Assembly: GCA_016214145.1 (NCBI GenBank)
Contig: JACRPA010000002.1
Coordinates: forward strand, 248,001 to 312,000
From: Rhodocyclales bacterium
GTDB lineage: Bacteria > Pseudomonadota > Gammaproteobacteria > Burkholderiales > Rhodocyclaceae
Length of the DNA stretch: 64,000 nt
Reading direction: 5' to 3'
Of this stretch, positions 1 through 9,751 are shown piece after piece. Every line of letters starts with the position of its first letter. Position 1 is the stretch's first letter. The translations under genes and the position numbers were made by a program. Below the pieces are notes generated by a model. The model was not told the DNA's origin and made no database searches. It saw nothing but the letters and a program-made list of their open reading frames with translations.

Positions 1-236
1 AGGGCCTCGACATCCTCGACGTTCAGGCGGTCGAGCAAAGCGTTGATGCGTTGAGCCAGCCCGCGATGACCGAGGAAATCGCGATAGGCTTCAGCCGTGG
101 TGGCAAATCCGCCAGGTACGCGGACGCCGGAATGGGCGAGCTGGCTGATCATTTCGCCCAGGGAGGCATTCTTGCCGCCCACCTTTTCAACGTCGCTCAT
201 GCGCAGTTCTTCGAACGCTATTACGTATTGGCTCAT
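1..236 (-). CDS. ppsA: phosphoenolpyruvate synthase, N-terminal part
   Basis: Partial gene: the ATG is at 236 and the reading frame runs off the left edge of the window. The visible 78 residues open [20 protein letters not shown] and continue with [10 protein letters not shown], the conserved start of the PEP synthase/pyruvate phosphate dikinase ATP-grasp domain. The enzyme makes PEP from pyruvate and ATP in the cytoplasm during growth on C3 or organic-acid substrates. It is divergent from ppsR, its regulator, across a 74-bp gap, an arrangement typical of betaproteobacteria. The catalytic His and the C-terminal PEP domain lie outside the window. Confidence 0.93.
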   Translation of the reverse strand, partial: MSQYVIAFEELRMSDVEKVGGKNASLGEMISQLAHSGVRVPGGFATTAEAYRDFLGHRGLAQRINALLDRLNVEDVEA

Positions 237-264
237 TTCGGTCTTTCAGGGCTGCATCAACGCT

Positions 265-283
265 ATAGAATATAAAATTCTAT
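265..283. promoter_or_regulatory. AT-rich palindrome between ppsA and ppsR
   Basis: A perfect inverted repeat, ATAGAAT-ATAAA-ATTCTAT, sits in the 74-bp divergent intergenic region. It contains TATA-like hexamers readable on both strands, so it could be overlapping -10 elements, a repressor site covering them, or both. It is the only strongly AT-rich stretch here. No regulator can be named from the sequence. Confidence 0.45.
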
Positions 284-310
284 CCGCTTTTATCAGTTGG
301 GGATTTCCCG

Positions 311-1141
311 ATGACGGACAGGCCTGCCCGAACGGTGTTTTTCATATCCGACGGCACCGGCATTACCGCAGAAACGCTGGGCCACAGCTTGCTTACGCAA
401 TTCGAGGGGATCGATTTCCGCCAGGTGCGCGTTCCCTTTGTTTCCACACTGGCCCAGGCGAGGGAATGCCTGCTGCAAATCCGGCATGCGGCCGAACGGG
501 ATGGCATCCGTCCTATCGTCGTCACCACCCTGGTGGATCCCAATGTCGGCAAAATGCTGCGCGAAGCCGATGCGCTTTTCCTCGATTTCTTCGAAGCCTT
601 CATCGTGCCGCTGGAGGAGGAACTCGGCGCAAAGTCCACTCACACCATCGGTCGCTCGCATGGCCAGGCCAGCAGCCAGGATTACAGCAACCGCATCGAG
701 GCGGTGAATTTCACCCTGGCCCACGATGATGGCGCATCCGACTTGAATCTGGACAAGGCCGAGGTGATCCTGATCGGTGTCTCGCGCAGCGGGAAAACTC
801 CCACCAGCCTGTACCTGGCGCTGCAATTCGGCATCCGGGCGGCCAATTACCCGTTGATCCCCGAGGATTTCGATAGGAAGAAATTGCCCGAAGTCCTTTA
901 TAGGCATCAGGCCAAGCTGTTCGGTCTGACCATCGCGCCGGAACGGCTGCATCAAATACGCACGGAGAGACGGCCCGACAGCAAATATGCTTCCCTGGCG
1001 AATTGCCGATTCGAAATCGAGGAGGCGCAAAAACTGATGAAACGGGAAGGCGTGCGCTGGATGGACTCAACGACAAAATCCATCGAAGAGATCGCCACGA
1101 CGATCATGCAGGCGGTGAAGCTGGATCGCCATGTTTTCTAA
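311..1141 (+). CDS. ppsR: PEP synthase regulatory kinase/pyrophosphorylase
   Basis: A 276-residue protein of the DUF299 family. Family members inactivate PEP synthase by ADP-dependent phosphorylation of an active-site threonine and reactivate it by phosphate-dependent dephosphorylation. It opens with [17 protein letters not shown], typical of the family, and carries the P-loop GVSRSGKT at about residues 156-163. GGGGA lies just before the ATG as ribosome binding site. The divergent ppsA neighbour fits the function. The gene overlaps the 3' end of the convergent RNA methyltransferase gene by 4 bp. Full length and no oddities seen. Confidence 0.95.
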   Translation: MTDRPARTVFFISDGTGITAETLGHSLLTQFEGIDFRQVRVPFVSTLAQARECLLQIRHAAERDGIRPIVVTTLVDPNVGKMLREADALFLDFFEAFIVPLEEELGAKSTHTIGRSHGQASSQDYSNRIEAVNFTLAHDDGASDLNLDKAEVILIGVSRSGKTPTSLYLALQFGIRAANYPLIPEDFDRKKLPEVLYRHQAKLFGLTIAPERLHQIRTERRPDSKYASLANCRFEIEEAQKLMKREGVRWMDSTTKSIEEIATTIMQAVKLDRHVF

Positions 1142-1926
1142 GAGGTCTTGGTCATTTTCTGCCGTACTTCCTCGAACAGGCAGATCGAGGTTGCCGCCGC
1201 AACATTGAGCGATTCGGCCTTTCCGGGCATGGGGATGCGGACGGCATGATGCGTCAAGCCCGCCGTGCCTGCCGTCAAGCCAACCCCTTCGTTTCCGAAA
1301 ACCCACGCTACCGGACCGGTCAGGTCGAGCTCGAAGATTGTGGCGTTCGCATCGGGTCGGGTCGACACGCTGATCCCGTCGAAGTTGTTGATGACTTGAT
1401 CCAGCACGGCATGTTCGTGAACTCGCAGCAGGAAATGCGCGCCCATGGCTGCGCGCAGGACGCGCGGCGACCAGGCCTGCGCGCAACCCGGGCCGAGAAA
1501 AATGTCTGCAATGCCGGCCGCGGCGGCGGAACGCAGGATCGAACCCAGGTTCCCGGCATCCTGTATGGCTTCGAGGAGAACGCAGGAGTCCGTCAACGTT
1601 GCCGCGGGCGGCGGGTGAGGAATGGAAATCAGCGCAAGAATCCCGGTCGGCGTAGTGACCGGACTGACTTCCTTGAACAGGGCATCGCCGAACACCTGCG
1701 GAACTGTCTGTGGATGCAGCGAAAGAAATTCGCGGATTTCGGTCTGCCGTGCGCCGCTTTCGCTGACGGCGAGCAGGACGGGCGGGCCGTAGCGATCAAA
1801 CCAGGCCGAGACGAGATGAATGCCGTCCAGTACGGTCTTGCCCTGCTTGCGCCGTTCGCGGGAGGATTCCGCGAGCAGCCTAAGCTGCTTGAAGGTGGCG
1901 TTGTCGCGGGAAGTGATTTTCTTCAT
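1138..1926 (-). CDS. TrmH/SpoU-family RNA 2'-O-methyltransferase
   Basis: A 262-residue SpoU-class methyltransferase. These knotted enzymes transfer a methyl group from SAM to a ribose 2'-OH in rRNA or tRNA. The N-terminal part ([15 protein letters not shown]) resembles the substrate-binding domain of the RlmB/TsnR group. The C-terminal motifs are visible: VFGNEGVGL near residue 208 and [13 protein letters not shown] near residue 240, which form the SAM-binding knot. The exact RNA target cannot be read from the sequence. It faces ppsR convergently and is divergent from the senB-like gene. A degenerate copy of the bipartite motif lies inside it at 1649-1671. Confidence 0.88.
   Translation of the reverse strand: MKKITSRDNATFKQLRLLAESSRERRKQGKTVLDGIHLVSAWFDRYGPPVLLAVSESGARQTEIREFLSLHPQTVPQVFGDALFKEVSPVTTPTGILALISIPHPPPAATLTDSCVLLEAIQDAGNLGSILRSAAAAGIADIFLGPGCAQAWSPRVLRAAMGAHFLLRVHEHAVLDQVINNFDGISVSTRPDANATIFELDLTGPVAWVFGNEGVGLTAGTAGLTHHAVRIPMPGKAESLNVAAATSICLFEEVRQKMTKTS
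1649..1671 (+). repeat. bipartite 23-bp motif, degenerate copy
   Basis: Reads GGCGT-N9-ACTGACTTC: one mismatch in each half relative to GCCGT-N9-RCTGACTTT, with exact spacing. It lies antisense inside the SpoU methyltransferase gene, where it encodes part of KEVSPVTTP. Confidence 0.55.
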
Positions 1927-1954
1927 TTGGATTCGAAAGTATAGTGGCTATTCC

Positions 1955-2920
1955 ATGTCCGCGGCCAAAGTCGTCATCGTCACCCCCGCCCCGTCCGGCT
2001 CGCGTGCCGGTAACCGCAATACGGCGATACGCTGGGCACGGCTCCTGCACGAACTCGGTTGTCTTGTATCCGTCCAGACGCAATGGGCTGGCGAATCCTG
2101 CGATCTCCTGGTCGCCCTTCACGCGGGCAAGAGCCATGACGCCCTGAGCGCGTTCCGGAAGCGTCATCCTGACCGTCCGGCCGTGCTGGCATTGACCGGT
2201 ACCGACATCTACCGTGACATCCGCCAGGACAAGGTTGCCGCGGCATCGCTTGAAATGGCGACCCGCCTGATCGTGCTCCAGAAAGAGGCGCTTGACGAAC
2301 TGACCACAAGGCAGCGCAGCAAGGCGCTGGTCATTCATCAGTCCGTCACCACTTCCCTCAATGCCGCCCCGCCGCGGCGGAAGTTGCGCATCTGCGTGCT
2401 TGGCCACTTGCGCGAGGAAAAGGATCCCTTTTGTGCAGCCAGGGCACTGCGGTTGTTGCCCGATGCGCATCTCGAAATCATCCAGGCCGGCAGCCCGCTT
2501 TCGGCAAAAATGAAGCGTGAAGCGGACCGGCGCATGCGCGAGGACTCAAGATACCGCTGGGTTGGCGAACTGCCCCATTGGGCGTCGATGCGCCTGCTCT
2601 CCCGCAGCCACGCCATGGTAATCAGTTCGAAAATGGAAGGCGGGGCGCACGTGGTATCCGAAGCCATCGCCATCGGCATACCCGTGGTCGCTACGGACAT
2701 TCCCGGCAACCGGGGGCTCCTCGGCGCCGACTATCCGGCTTATTTCCCGGTGGGCGACCATGCAGGCCTTGCCGGATTGTTGCGGCAGGCCCTAAGCGAC
2801 CATCGATTCCTCAGCCGCCTGGCCGTAGCGGTCAGGCGCCGTCGCACTCTGGTCGATCCGATGCGTGAGCAGCGTGCCTGGCGGGGCCTGCTGCGGGAAT
2901 TGGGCTTCAGACCGGCTTGA
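1955..2920 (+). CDS. senB: SenB-like selenosugar synthase / TIGR04348 glycosyltransferase
   Basis: A 321-residue GT4-like glycosyltransferase of the TIGR04348 group, whose characterised member SenB makes a selenosugar (and thiosugar) from UDP-GlcNAc in selenoneine synthesis. The N-terminus [20 protein letters not shown] and the following [10 protein letters not shown] are typical of the family. The C-terminal half carries the sugar-nucleotide pattern [21 protein letters not shown] chose the ATG at 1955 because upstream codons overlap the divergent methyltransferase and do not look conserved. No SenA (sulfoxide synthase) or SenC (selenophosphate synthase) lies next to it in this window, so the substrate here is uncertain. 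Its 3' end overlaps rnhB by 14 bp. Confidence 0.75.
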   Translation: MSAAKVVIVTPAPSGSRAGNRNTAIRWARLLHELGCLVSVQTQWAGESCDLLVALHAGKSHDALSAFRKRHPDRPAVLALTGTDIYRDIRQDKVAAASLEMATRLIVLQKEALDELTTRQRSKALVIHQSVTTSLNAAPPRRKLRICVLGHLREEKDPFCAARALRLLPDAHLEIIQAGSPLSAKMKREADRRMREDSRYRWVGELPHWASMRLLSRSHAMVISSKMEGGAHVVSEAIAIGIPVVATDIPGNRGLLGADYPAYFPVGDHAGLAGLLRQALSDHRFLSRLAVAVRRRRTLVDPMREQRAWRGLLRELGFRPA

Positions 2921-3494
2921 GCAAAGCCCGCACCGGGGCAAAGCTTCGGCGGTAGATTTCAACAACGCCATGCTCGCGCAGGGCAGTAAGGTGGGCAGCC
3001 GTCGGATAGCCCTTGTGCCGATCCAGCCCGTACTGCGGATATCGAGCATGCAAGCGAAGCATTTCGGCATCGCGCGCCGTCTTCGCCAGTATCGAGGCGG
3101 CGGAGATGGCGGCCACGGTGCTGTCGCCCCTCACGACGGCCCGGACGGGAGCGGCAATCCGCGGGCAATGCGTCCCGTCGACCAGGACTTCGTCGGGTTG
3201 CAGGACAAGCGCTTCCACGGCGCGGCGCATGGCCAGCAGCGAAGCCTGCAGGATGTTCAGGGCATCGATTTCCTCGACTGAAGCGCTGGCGACCGCCCAG
3301 GCCAGGGCGCGCTGGTGAATGAGGATGGCCAGCCTGTCGCGGGTTTTTCCGGACAGTTTCTTCGAGTCGGCCAGCCCCTCGATCGGGTTGCTCGCATCAA
3401 GGATGACGGCTGCGGCAAAAACGGGCCCGGCCAACGGCCCCCTGCCCGCTTCGTCGACGCCGCAGATCAGACTGCTTGCGGCGCCGAAGTCCAT
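2907..3494 (-). CDS. rnhB: ribonuclease HII
   Basis: A 195-residue RNase HII that cleaves the RNA strand of RNA-DNA hybrids, including single misincorporated ribonucleotides. The signature [13 protein letters not shown] near residues 11-23 supplies the catalytic Asp-Glu pair, and ILAKTARD near residue 140 carries another conserved Asp. It is the last gene of the lpxD-fabZ-lpxA-lpxB-rnhB run, overlapping the end of lpxB by 28 bp, which indicates cotranscription and probably translational coupling. Confidence 0.95.
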   Translation of the reverse strand: MDFGAASSLICGVDEAGRGPLAGPVFAAAVILDASNPIEGLADSKKLSGKTRDRLAILIHQRALAWAVASASVEEIDALNILQASLLAMRRAVEALVLQPDEVLVDGTHCPRIAAPVRAVVRGDSTVAAISAASILAKTARDAEMLRLHARYPQYGLDRHKGYPTAAHLTALREHGVVEIYRRSFAPVRALLKPV

Positions 3495-4648
3495 GCTTCC
3501 GTCCGGTTCAGGCAGTGCATGATCGCATCTGCCGCCCGCTCCGAGGAGTCCTGCCTCAACTGTTCATGCAGAAGTGTAAAAACGCCGGCGATGCGACGGC
3601 AGGTCGCCTGATCTTCGACCAGATTGCCCAGGGCCTGTGCCAGATTGTCGGGTGTTGCATCGTCCTGCAGGAATTCCGGCACGACAAAACGCCCGGACAG
3701 AATGTTCGGCAATCCTACCCAGGGCTGATATTTCATGCGACGCATGAGACGCCAGGACCAGGGCGACATGCGGTAGGCGATGACCATCGGCTTTTTCAGG
3801 AGGGCAGCTTCGAGGGTGGCTGTCCCGCTGGCCACCAGTACGCCATCGGCTACCCCCAATGCGTCATGGGCATGGCCGAACAGCCGCGTGATCGGCAGCG
3901 CCTGGGCTGACAATCGGTAGAGGGCGAGTTCGAACATGTCCCGCGTCTCGCGCGTCGCCAGCGGCACGAGAAAGCGCGCCTGCGGAAAGCGTTGATGCAG
4001 GCGCTTGGCGGCTTCGATGAAGGTTTCGGCCATGAAGTGCAGTTCCGACTGCCTGCTGCCGGGCAGGAGCGCGAACACCAGTTGATCCTGTGGTATATCG
4101 AGTTTCTCACGCAAGGCCGAACGATCGACTTCAAGCGGGATGACATCTGCCAGCGGATGGCCGACGTAGCTGACTGGAATGCTGTTGCGCCGGTAGATTT
4201 CCTCCTCGAACGGAAACAAGGCCAGCATGTGCGATACGGACTGGGCGATGCCGCGAATACGGCCGCCGCGCCAGGCCCATATGGAGGGGCTTACGTAGTG
4301 GATTGCCGGAATGCCATGCGCCTTCAACCGTTTTTCGAGATGAAGATTGAAATCCGGCGCATCGACGCCGATGAAGGCTTGCGGCGGATCGTCCAGCATG
4401 CCGGCGAGGAATTTCCGGCGGATGCCGGTGATCTCGCGGTAATGCCTGAGCACTTCAGCATATCCCCGTACAGCGAGCTTCTCGGCCGGGAACAGTGTGC
4501 GAAAGCCGGCGGCCTGCATCCTGGGTCCGCCAATGCCGTAAAAGTCAGCCTCCGGAAGACGGCGCTTGAGGGCTTGAATGAGATGGCTGGCCAGCAAATC
4601 ACCGGAGGCTTCCCCGGCCACCATCGCGATTCGAATCTTCTCAGGCAC
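3467..4648 (-). CDS. lpxB: lipid-A-disaccharide synthase
   Basis: A 393-residue GT19 enzyme that condenses UDP-2,3-diacylglucosamine with lipid X at the inner membrane. Family features are visible: [15 protein letters not shown] near the N-terminus, [26 protein letters not shown], and [10 protein letters not shown] near residue 190. It lies 9 bp after lpxA and overlaps rnhB, in the canonical lipid A operon order. A copy of the bipartite motif is embedded in frame at 4541-4563, encoding RRLPEADF. Length is normal for the family. Confidence 0.96.
   Translation of the reverse strand: MPEKIRIAMVAGEASGDLLASHLIQALKRRLPEADFYGIGGPRMQAAGFRTLFPAEKLAVRGYAEVLRHYREITGIRRKFLAGMLDDPPQAFIGVDAPDFNLHLEKRLKAHGIPAIHYVSPSIWAWRGGRIRGIAQSVSHMLALFPFEEEIYRRNSIPVSYVGHPLADVIPLEVDRSALREKLDIPQDQLVFALLPGSRQSELHFMAETFIEAAKRLHQRFPQARFLVPLATRETRDMFELALYRLSAQALPITRLFGHAHDALGVADGVLVASGTATLEAALLKKPMVIAYRMSPWSWRLMRRMKYQPWVGLPNILSGRFVVPEFLQDDATPDNLAQALGNLVEDQATCRRIAGVFTLLHEQLRQDSSERAADAIMHCLNRTEAWTSAPQAV
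4541..4563 (-). repeat. bipartite 23-bp motif
   Basis: On the minus strand reads GCCGT-CTTCCGGAG-GCTGACTTT, matching both halves with exact 9-bp spacing. Sense orientation within lpxB. Confidence 0.75.
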
Positions 4649-4657
4649 GTGCGGACC

Positions 4658-5440
4658 CTATCTGATGATGCCTCGACCGGGCTCGGCGAGAAAATCCGCC
4701 AGCAAAGCCACTGCAGGCTGATCGACGGCTTCTTCGGCGATCCTGGCTCTCGCCTCGTCGAGTGTTGCTCCTGCCCGGTAGACCTGCTTGTAAGCGCGCT
4801 TAAGGGCGGCAATCGCTTCCGCACTGAAACCGCGCCGCTTCAACCCCTCGGAATTGATGCCGTAGGGTTTGGCGGTATTTCCAGCAGCCGTTACGTAGGG
4901 CGGCAGATCCTGCAGAAGGATGCTGCCCATCGCCGTCATGCTGTGGGCGCCGATCCGCACGAACTGGTGCACCACGGTGAACCCGCCGAGAATGGCGAAA
5001 TCCCCGACGTGCACATGACCTGCAAGTTGGGCATTGTTGGCAAAAATGGTGTTGTCGCCGACCTGGCAATCATGAGCAAGGTGAACATAGGCCATGATCC
5101 AGTTGTCTGAACCTACCCGCGTCACCCCGGCATCCTGTGCAGTTCCGCAATTGAACGTGCAGAACTCGCGGATCGTGTTGCGATCGCCGATTTCAAGTTG
5201 CGTCGGCTCGCCGGCGTATTTCTTGTCCTGCGGCATCTCGCCGATGGAGGAAAACTGGAAGATGCGGTTGCCTTGCCCGATACGGGTGTGTCCGTTGATG
5301 ACGACGTGCGGTCCGATCCAGCTGTCGTCGCCGATCTCGACGTGCTCCCCGATGACCGAATAGGCGCCTATCGAGACATTTTTTCCCAGACGCGCGTTCG
5401 AATCGACAATGGCCGTCGGATGGATAAGCAGCTGACTCAT
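4658..5440 (-). CDS. lpxA: UDP-N-acetylglucosamine O-acyltransferase
   Basis: A 260-residue left-handed beta-helix acyltransferase that transfers the 3-hydroxyacyl chain to UDP-GlcNAc, the first step of lipid A synthesis. Hexapeptide repeats such as [20 protein letters not shown] fill the N-terminal two thirds, and [13 protein letters not shown] carries the catalytic His region. I start it at the ATG at 5440, giving [11 protein letters not shown] and an ATGA overlap with the fabZ stop; the in-frame ATG 21 bases upstream would lie inside fabZ. Cytoplasmic; substrate acyl-ACP comes from the same pathway as the neighbouring fabZ. Confidence 0.96.
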   Translation of the reverse strand: MSQLLIHPTAIVDSNARLGKNVSIGAYSVIGEHVEIGDDSWIGPHVVINGHTRIGQGNRIFQFSSIGEMPQDKKYAGEPTQLEIGDRNTIREFCTFNCGTAQDAGVTRVGSDNWIMAYVHLAHDCQVGDNTIFANNAQLAGHVHVGDFAILGGFTVVHQFVRIGAHSMTAMGSILLQDLPPYVTAAGNTAKPYGINSEGLKRRGFSAEAIAALKRAYKQVYRAGATLDEARARIAEEAVDQPAVALLADFLAEPGRGIIR

Positions 5441-5883
5441 TCGATCGAACGCACCGTGCACATGAGTTCCGCCTCTGCGGCAATCTGCCCGTCGACCTTG
5501 GCCTGTGCGGCAAATTTCCAGATGCCCCGCTTGTTCGCCAATATCGACACCTCGAAGATCAGTTGATCCCCCGGGCTGACCGGGCGCTTGAAGCGGGCGC
5601 CGTCGATGCCGACGAAGTAATACACCGATTTGTCGTCGGGCTTGCCGCCCATCGTCTTGAAGGAAAGGATGGCAGCCGTCTGTGCCAGGGCTTCGATGAC
5701 CAGTACGCCCGGCATCACCGGATGATGCGGATAATGGCCCGGGAAAAAAGGCTCGTTGATGCTGACGTTCTTCAGGGCTACGATGCGCTCGCCCGGGATC
5801 ACCTCAAGGACGCGATCAACCAGCAGCATCGGGTAGCGATGCGGCAGGTACTCGAGAATTTCGTGGATATCCATCTGGCTCAA
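5437..5883 (-). CDS. fabZ: 3-hydroxyacyl-ACP dehydratase
   Basis: A 148-residue hot-dog fold dehydratase of fatty acid synthesis. The family core [13 protein letters not shown] and the catalytic region [18 protein letters not shown] are present. Two starts compete. The TTG at 5883 overlaps the lpxD stop (TTGA) and has a well-placed GGAGAAG 8-9 bases upstream, while the ATG at 5874 gives the usual protein start [11 protein letters not shown] but has no good Shine-Dalgarno sequence. I prefer the TTG on ribosome-site grounds; the difference is only three residues. Competition with LpxC for 3-hydroxyacyl-ACP makes its place in the lipid A operon meaningful. Confidence 0.95.
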   Translation of the reverse strand: MSQMDIHEILEYLPHRYPMLLVDRVLEVIPGERIVALKNVSINEPFFPGHYPHHPVMPGVLVIEALAQTAAILSFKTMGGKPDDKSVYYFVGIDGARFKRPVSPGDQLIFEVSILANKRGIWKFAAQAKVDGQIAAEAELMCTVRSIE

Positions 5884-6923
5884 GTTTTCTTCTCCAGTTG
5901 TGCGAGTCGCGCTTCCAATTCGTGTATTTTCTCTGCCATTGCATCCAGGTGGCGCATCTGGGCAGCGTTCTTCAGCCAGTCCCGATGCGGCTCAAAAGGC
6001 AAGGCGCCAGTATAGGTACCTGACCGACTGATTGATTTTGTGACAAGCGTGGCGGCGGAAATATTCACATCGTCGGCAACGGTCAAATGTCCCAGGATGA
6101 TGGCGCCGCCGCCAACTGTGCAGCGGCGACCTATCTTGGCACTGCCGGCCACACCAACGCAGCCGGCCATGGCCGTGTGGGCGCCGATGCAAACGTTGTG
6201 GCCAATCTGGATTTGATTATCCAACTTGACGCCATCCTCGATGACCGTATCGTCGAGGGCGCCGCGATCGATGGTTGTATTCGCGCCGATTTCGACGTCG
6301 TTGCCGATGACGACTTTGCCGATCTGGGGAATCTTGGTCCAACTCCCGTCAGCCTCGCGGGCAATGCCGAATCCATCAGCACCGATTACCGCACCTGAAT
6401 GAATGATGGCCCGTGCCCCAATCGCGCAGCCTTGATAAACCGTGACATTCGCAAACAGACGCGCCTGCTGGCCGATGGAAACACCCGAACCGATAACGCA
6501 GCCCGGCCCAATCAAGCTGCCTGCGCCAATCCTCGCGTCCGGTCCGATGTACGCCCCCGCCCCGACGCTTATGCTTGCATCCAGCCTGGTTTCAACGATG
6601 GCGCTTGGATGGATGCCTGGCTCCGCCTCTGGCGGCGGATTGAGCCACTGGGCCACCTTGGCAAAGTAGGCGTAGGGGTTATCGCTGACGATGTGCGGAA
6701 GCGGGCAACCTTTGGCGTTGGCAGCAGAAAGGATGACTGCACCGGCCCGACTGGTCTTCAGTTGCTTGCGGTATTTGGGGTTGGCGAGGAAAGCGATGTC
6801 GCCTGGGCCGGCCAAAACCAGGGTTGCCACCTGGCGGATGCGCAAGGCACCGTCGCCAATCAGTTCCCCACCGAAACGCGAAACGATTTCATCCAGAGTA
6901 AAGCCGTCAGCGCGCTCGGCCAT
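5880..6923 (-). CDS. lpxD: UDP-3-O-acylglucosamine N-acyltransferase
   Basis: A 347-residue enzyme adding the second, N-linked 3-hydroxyacyl chain in lipid A synthesis. It has the N-terminal uridine-binding domain, then many hexapeptide repeats (about residues 100-300), including [12 protein letters not shown] and the catalytic-His segment [19 protein letters not shown], and a C-terminal helical tail. It starts 9 bp after the skp-like gene and ends overlapping fabZ, so the block is almost certainly one transcript. Confidence 0.96.
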   Translation of the reverse strand: MAERADGFTLDEIVSRFGGELIGDGALRIRQVATLVLAGPGDIAFLANPKYRKQLKTSRAGAVILSAANAKGCPLPHIVSDNPYAYFAKVAQWLNPPPEAEPGIHPSAIVETRLDASISVGAGAYIGPDARIGAGSLIGPGCVIGSGVSIGQQARLFANVTVYQGCAIGARAIIHSGAVIGADGFGIAREADGSWTKIPQIGKVVIGNDVEIGANTTIDRGALDDTVIEDGVKLDNQIQIGHNVCIGAHTAMAGCVGVAGSAKIGRRCTVGGGAIILGHLTVADDVNISAATLVTKSISRSGTYTGALPFEPHRDWLKNAAQMRHLDAMAEKIHELEARLAQLEKKT

Positions 6924-6932
6924 GCATGTGCT

Positions 6933-7439
6933 TTACTTGCCGTCAGCAAGGGCCTTGATGACCCTGTCGGTGATATCGATGCGGGGAGCGGCGTACACAG
7001 CTTCCTGCAGGATAATGTCGAATTTTTCGGCCTCGGCGATAGCCTTTATCGCCTTGTTGGCGCGTTCGAGCACAGAAGCCAGTTCCTCATTGCGGCGCTG
7101 ATTCAGATCCTCGCGGAATTCGCGCTGCTTGCGCTGGAAGTCGCGGTTCACGTCATTGAATTCGCGTTCCTTGTTGCGTTTTTCGGTCTCCGACATGGTG
7201 ACCGAGTTTTTCTCAAGGGCTTCCTGCATCGTCTGCAGTTGCTTGGCGTGGCGCTGCATCTCCTGGTCGCGCTTCTCGAATTCCTTCTCGATCTTCTTCT
7301 GTGCCCGTACGGCAGGGGCCGCATCGCGGAAGATCTTTTCCGTATTCACGAAGCCGATCTTGGTTTCGGCGGCACCGGCCTGCAGCGCCAGCAGGGCAAA
7401 AAGCCCGGCAAGGGTGTAAATGGCAAGCTTTTTCAACAT
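6933..7439 (-). CDS. skp: OmpH/Skp-family periplasmic chaperone
   Basis: A 168-residue precursor with a clear signal peptide (MLKKLAIYTLAGLFALLALQ, cleavage near AGAAET) followed by the Skp fold. KIGFVNTEKIFRDAAPA is the usual beta-strand start, and the long charged helix rich in K, E, R and Q (about residues 55-125) forms the chaperone tentacles. Skp holds unfolded outer-membrane proteins for BamA, the gene immediately upstream. The start is set by GGAGAAT a few bases before the ATG at 7439; longer readings run into bamA. Confidence 0.94.
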   Translation of the reverse strand: MLKKLAIYTLAGLFALLALQAGAAETKIGFVNTEKIFRDAAPAVRAQKKIEKEFEKRDQEMQRHAKQLQTMQEALEKNSVTMSETEKRNKEREFNDVNRDFQRKQREFREDLNQRRNEELASVLERANKAIKAIAEAEKFDIILQEAVYAAPRIDITDRVIKALADGK

Positions 7440-7461
7440 AATTCTCCAGCTAGAAAATATT

Positions 7462-9747
7462 TCAGAATGAAGTGCCCATCTGGAACTGGAAACGCTCGAT
7501 CTGGTCTTCAGGCTTCCTGTTGACCGGCTGTGCAATGCTGACTTTAAGCGGCCCGAAGGGGGAAGACCAGCCGAGGGAAACCCCGACACTGTAGCGCAAA
7601 TCGGCCAGGCGCATCTTTTGACCGGTGCCCCAGACCTGCCCCGCATCGACAAACCCGCCAAACCTGAAGGATTTGTCCAGGCCGATGCCCGGAATCGGCA
7701 TCAGGAATTCGGCACTTGCAACCAGCCGCTTGTTCCCTCCGAGGGCATCTTTATGGTTGGGGGCAACATCATGCGGACCGAGCGAGCCGGACTTGAAACC
7801 CCGCACGGATCCCATACCTCCCGCATAGAAATTCCTGAAGAAGGGAATGGCATTACCGCTGTAGCCGTCACCGAAGCCGTATTCACCGTTCAGCATCAGC
7901 GTTATGTCCCTTGTGATCGGGAAAAACACCTGATGCTGGTAATTAAGTTTATAGAACTTCAGGTCCCCGCCGGGCAAGCCGACCTCGCCGTAGGCGCGCT
8001 GGACTGTTCCTTTGGTAGTGTAAATCAAGCTGTCCCGCTGGTCGTTGGCCCACGTCGTATTCAGCAGGAGCGTTGTATTCGTAGAGCCGAACTGGGTGAC
8101 GAAATCCTTGTATCGCTGCGGGCTATTGGCGAAGGTATCCACCTTGGTGGAATCGAACGAAAGTCCGACTCCAACAGAGTTGTCCTCGGCAATGGGGAAG
8201 CCGTAACGCACGCCCGCGCCCAGCGAGGATGTCTTGTAATTGGCAATTGCAGTCGAAGTGGGATCGGTATTCTTCTTGTACACGTCGAATCCCCTGCTCA
8301 CCCCATCAATGGTGTGATAGGGGTCGGTGTACGACATGGAAAAAATCTTGTTTATCTTTCCGGAATTGACGTTGAAGGACAAATGCTTGCCGCTGCCGAA
8401 TATGTTGTTCTGCGAGACCGAACCGGACAGCACGAGCTTATCGGTACTGGATAGGCCAGCGCCCAACATCAGGTTTCCGGTCGGTTTCTCCTTGACATTC
8501 AGATTCACGTCGACCTGGTCGGTGGTGCCCGGCACAGGGGGCGTTTCGACGTTTACCTCGTCGAAATAGCCCAGTTTGTCCACCCGGGAGCGCGTCCTGT
8601 TGATTTTTTCGCCATCGTACCAAGCGCCTTCCATCTGGCGGGCCTCACGGCGGATCACTTCATCCCGCGTGCGGTTGTTCCCGGTCACGTTAATCCGGCG
8701 CACATAAACACGCCGCCCGGGGTCGATGAAAATCGTGAAGGCGACCTGCTTCTTTTCCTTGTCGATCTCAGGCGCGGCATTCACGTTGGCAAAGGCAAAT
8801 CCGTCATTGCCAAGTTTTTCGTTGATCTGCTTGGTGGATTCGATCAGCTTTTGCCTGGAAAACACTTCACCCGGTTTGATCTTGACCAGACTGCGCAACT
8901 CATCTTCCTGCAACGTCAGCTCGCCGGCCAGCTTGACTGCGGATACCGTGTATTTCTCGCCTTCCTTGACATTGATGGTGATGTAAATATCTTTTTTGTC
9001 AGTGCTGATGGAAACCTGCGTGGATTCGATGTCGAACTCGATGTAGCCGCGGTCGTGGTAATACGATTTCAGCGTTTCCAGGTCGGCTGACAGCTTCTGC
9101 TTGGAGTACTGATCGTTCTTTGTGTACCAGCTGATCCAGTTGGGAGTCCGCAGGGCGAACGCATCCAGCAGGTCTTTTTCCTTGAACGCCTGCGCACCGA
9201 CAATGTTGATCTGCCGGATCTTGGCCACCTCGCCTTCATCAACCGCGAAGTTGATGCCGACCCGGTTGCGTTCCAGGGGCGTTACGGTAGTCGTGATATT
9301 GACCGCATACAGGCCGCGGCTCAGGTACTGCCGCTTCAATTCCTGCTCGGCTCTTTCCAGCATCGAACGGTCGAAAATTCGCGACTCGGCCAGGCCAATC
9401 TCTTTCAAACCCTTTTTCAGGGCTTCTTTGTCAAACTCCTTGATACCGACAAAATCGACCTGGGCGATCGCCGGACGTTCCTCCAGAACGATAACGATCA
9501 CGTCGTTCTCGACCTCGATGCGGACGTCCTTGAAGAACCCCGTGGCGAAAAGCGCCTTGATCGCCTGGGCGGCCTTCTCGTCCGTCATGGTCTCGCCGAC
9601 TTTTACCGGCAGATAGCTGAACACCGTGCCGGCCTCGGTGCGCTGGATGCCCTCGACACGAATGTCCTTCACCACGAAAGGCTGGAAGGCAAAGGCCGAA
9701 GCGGAAAAGAGTGCCGCGAGCAGGCCCGGAAGTATTTTCTTTTTCAT
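7462..9747 (-). CDS. bamA: outer membrane protein assembly factor BamA
   Basis: A 761-residue Omp85 protein that inserts beta-barrel proteins into the outer membrane. The start at 9747 gives a typical signal peptide (MKKKILPGLLAALFSASAFA). Five POTRA domains follow; the first opens FVVKDIRVEGIQRTEAGTVF. The C-terminal barrel contains the VRGF motif (GGMGSVRGFKSGSLGP) and ends with the outer-membrane signature phenylalanine (QMGTSF). It sits between rseP and skp in the conserved envelope-biogenesis block. Confidence 0.97.
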   Translation of the reverse strand: MKKKILPGLLAALFSASAFAFQPFVVKDIRVEGIQRTEAGTVFSYLPVKVGETMTDEKAAQAIKALFATGFFKDVRIEVENDVIVIVLEERPAIAQVDFVGIKEFDKEALKKGLKEIGLAESRIFDRSMLERAEQELKRQYLSRGLYAVNITTTVTPLERNRVGINFAVDEGEVAKIRQINIVGAQAFKEKDLLDAFALRTPNWISWYTKNDQYSKQKLSADLETLKSYYHDRGYIEFDIESTQVSISTDKKDIYITINVKEGEKYTVSAVKLAGELTLQEDELRSLVKIKPGEVFSRQKLIESTKQINEKLGNDGFAFANVNAAPEIDKEKKQVAFTIFIDPGRRVYVRRINVTGNNRTRDEVIRREARQMEGAWYDGEKINRTRSRVDKLGYFDEVNVETPPVPGTTDQVDVNLNVKEKPTGNLMLGAGLSSTDKLVLSGSVSQNNIFGSGKHLSFNVNSGKINKIFSMSYTDPYHTIDGVSRGFDVYKKNTDPTSTAIANYKTSSLGAGVRYGFPIAEDNSVGVGLSFDSTKVDTFANSPQRYKDFVTQFGSTNTTLLLNTTWANDQRDSLIYTTKGTVQRAYGEVGLPGGDLKFYKLNYQHQVFFPITRDITLMLNGEYGFGDGYSGNAIPFFRNFYAGGMGSVRGFKSGSLGPHDVAPNHKDALGGNKRLVASAEFLMPIPGIGLDKSFRFGGFVDAGQVWGTGQKMRLADLRYSVGVSLGWSSPFGPLKVSIAQPVNRKPEDQIERFQFQMGTSF
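7523..7545 (+). repeat. possible degenerate bipartite motif
   Basis: ACCGG-N9-GCTGACTTT within bamA: the right half is exact but the left half matches only three of five positions. Could be chance; listed because the spacing is right. Confidence 0.2.
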
Positions 9748-9751
9748 TGAT

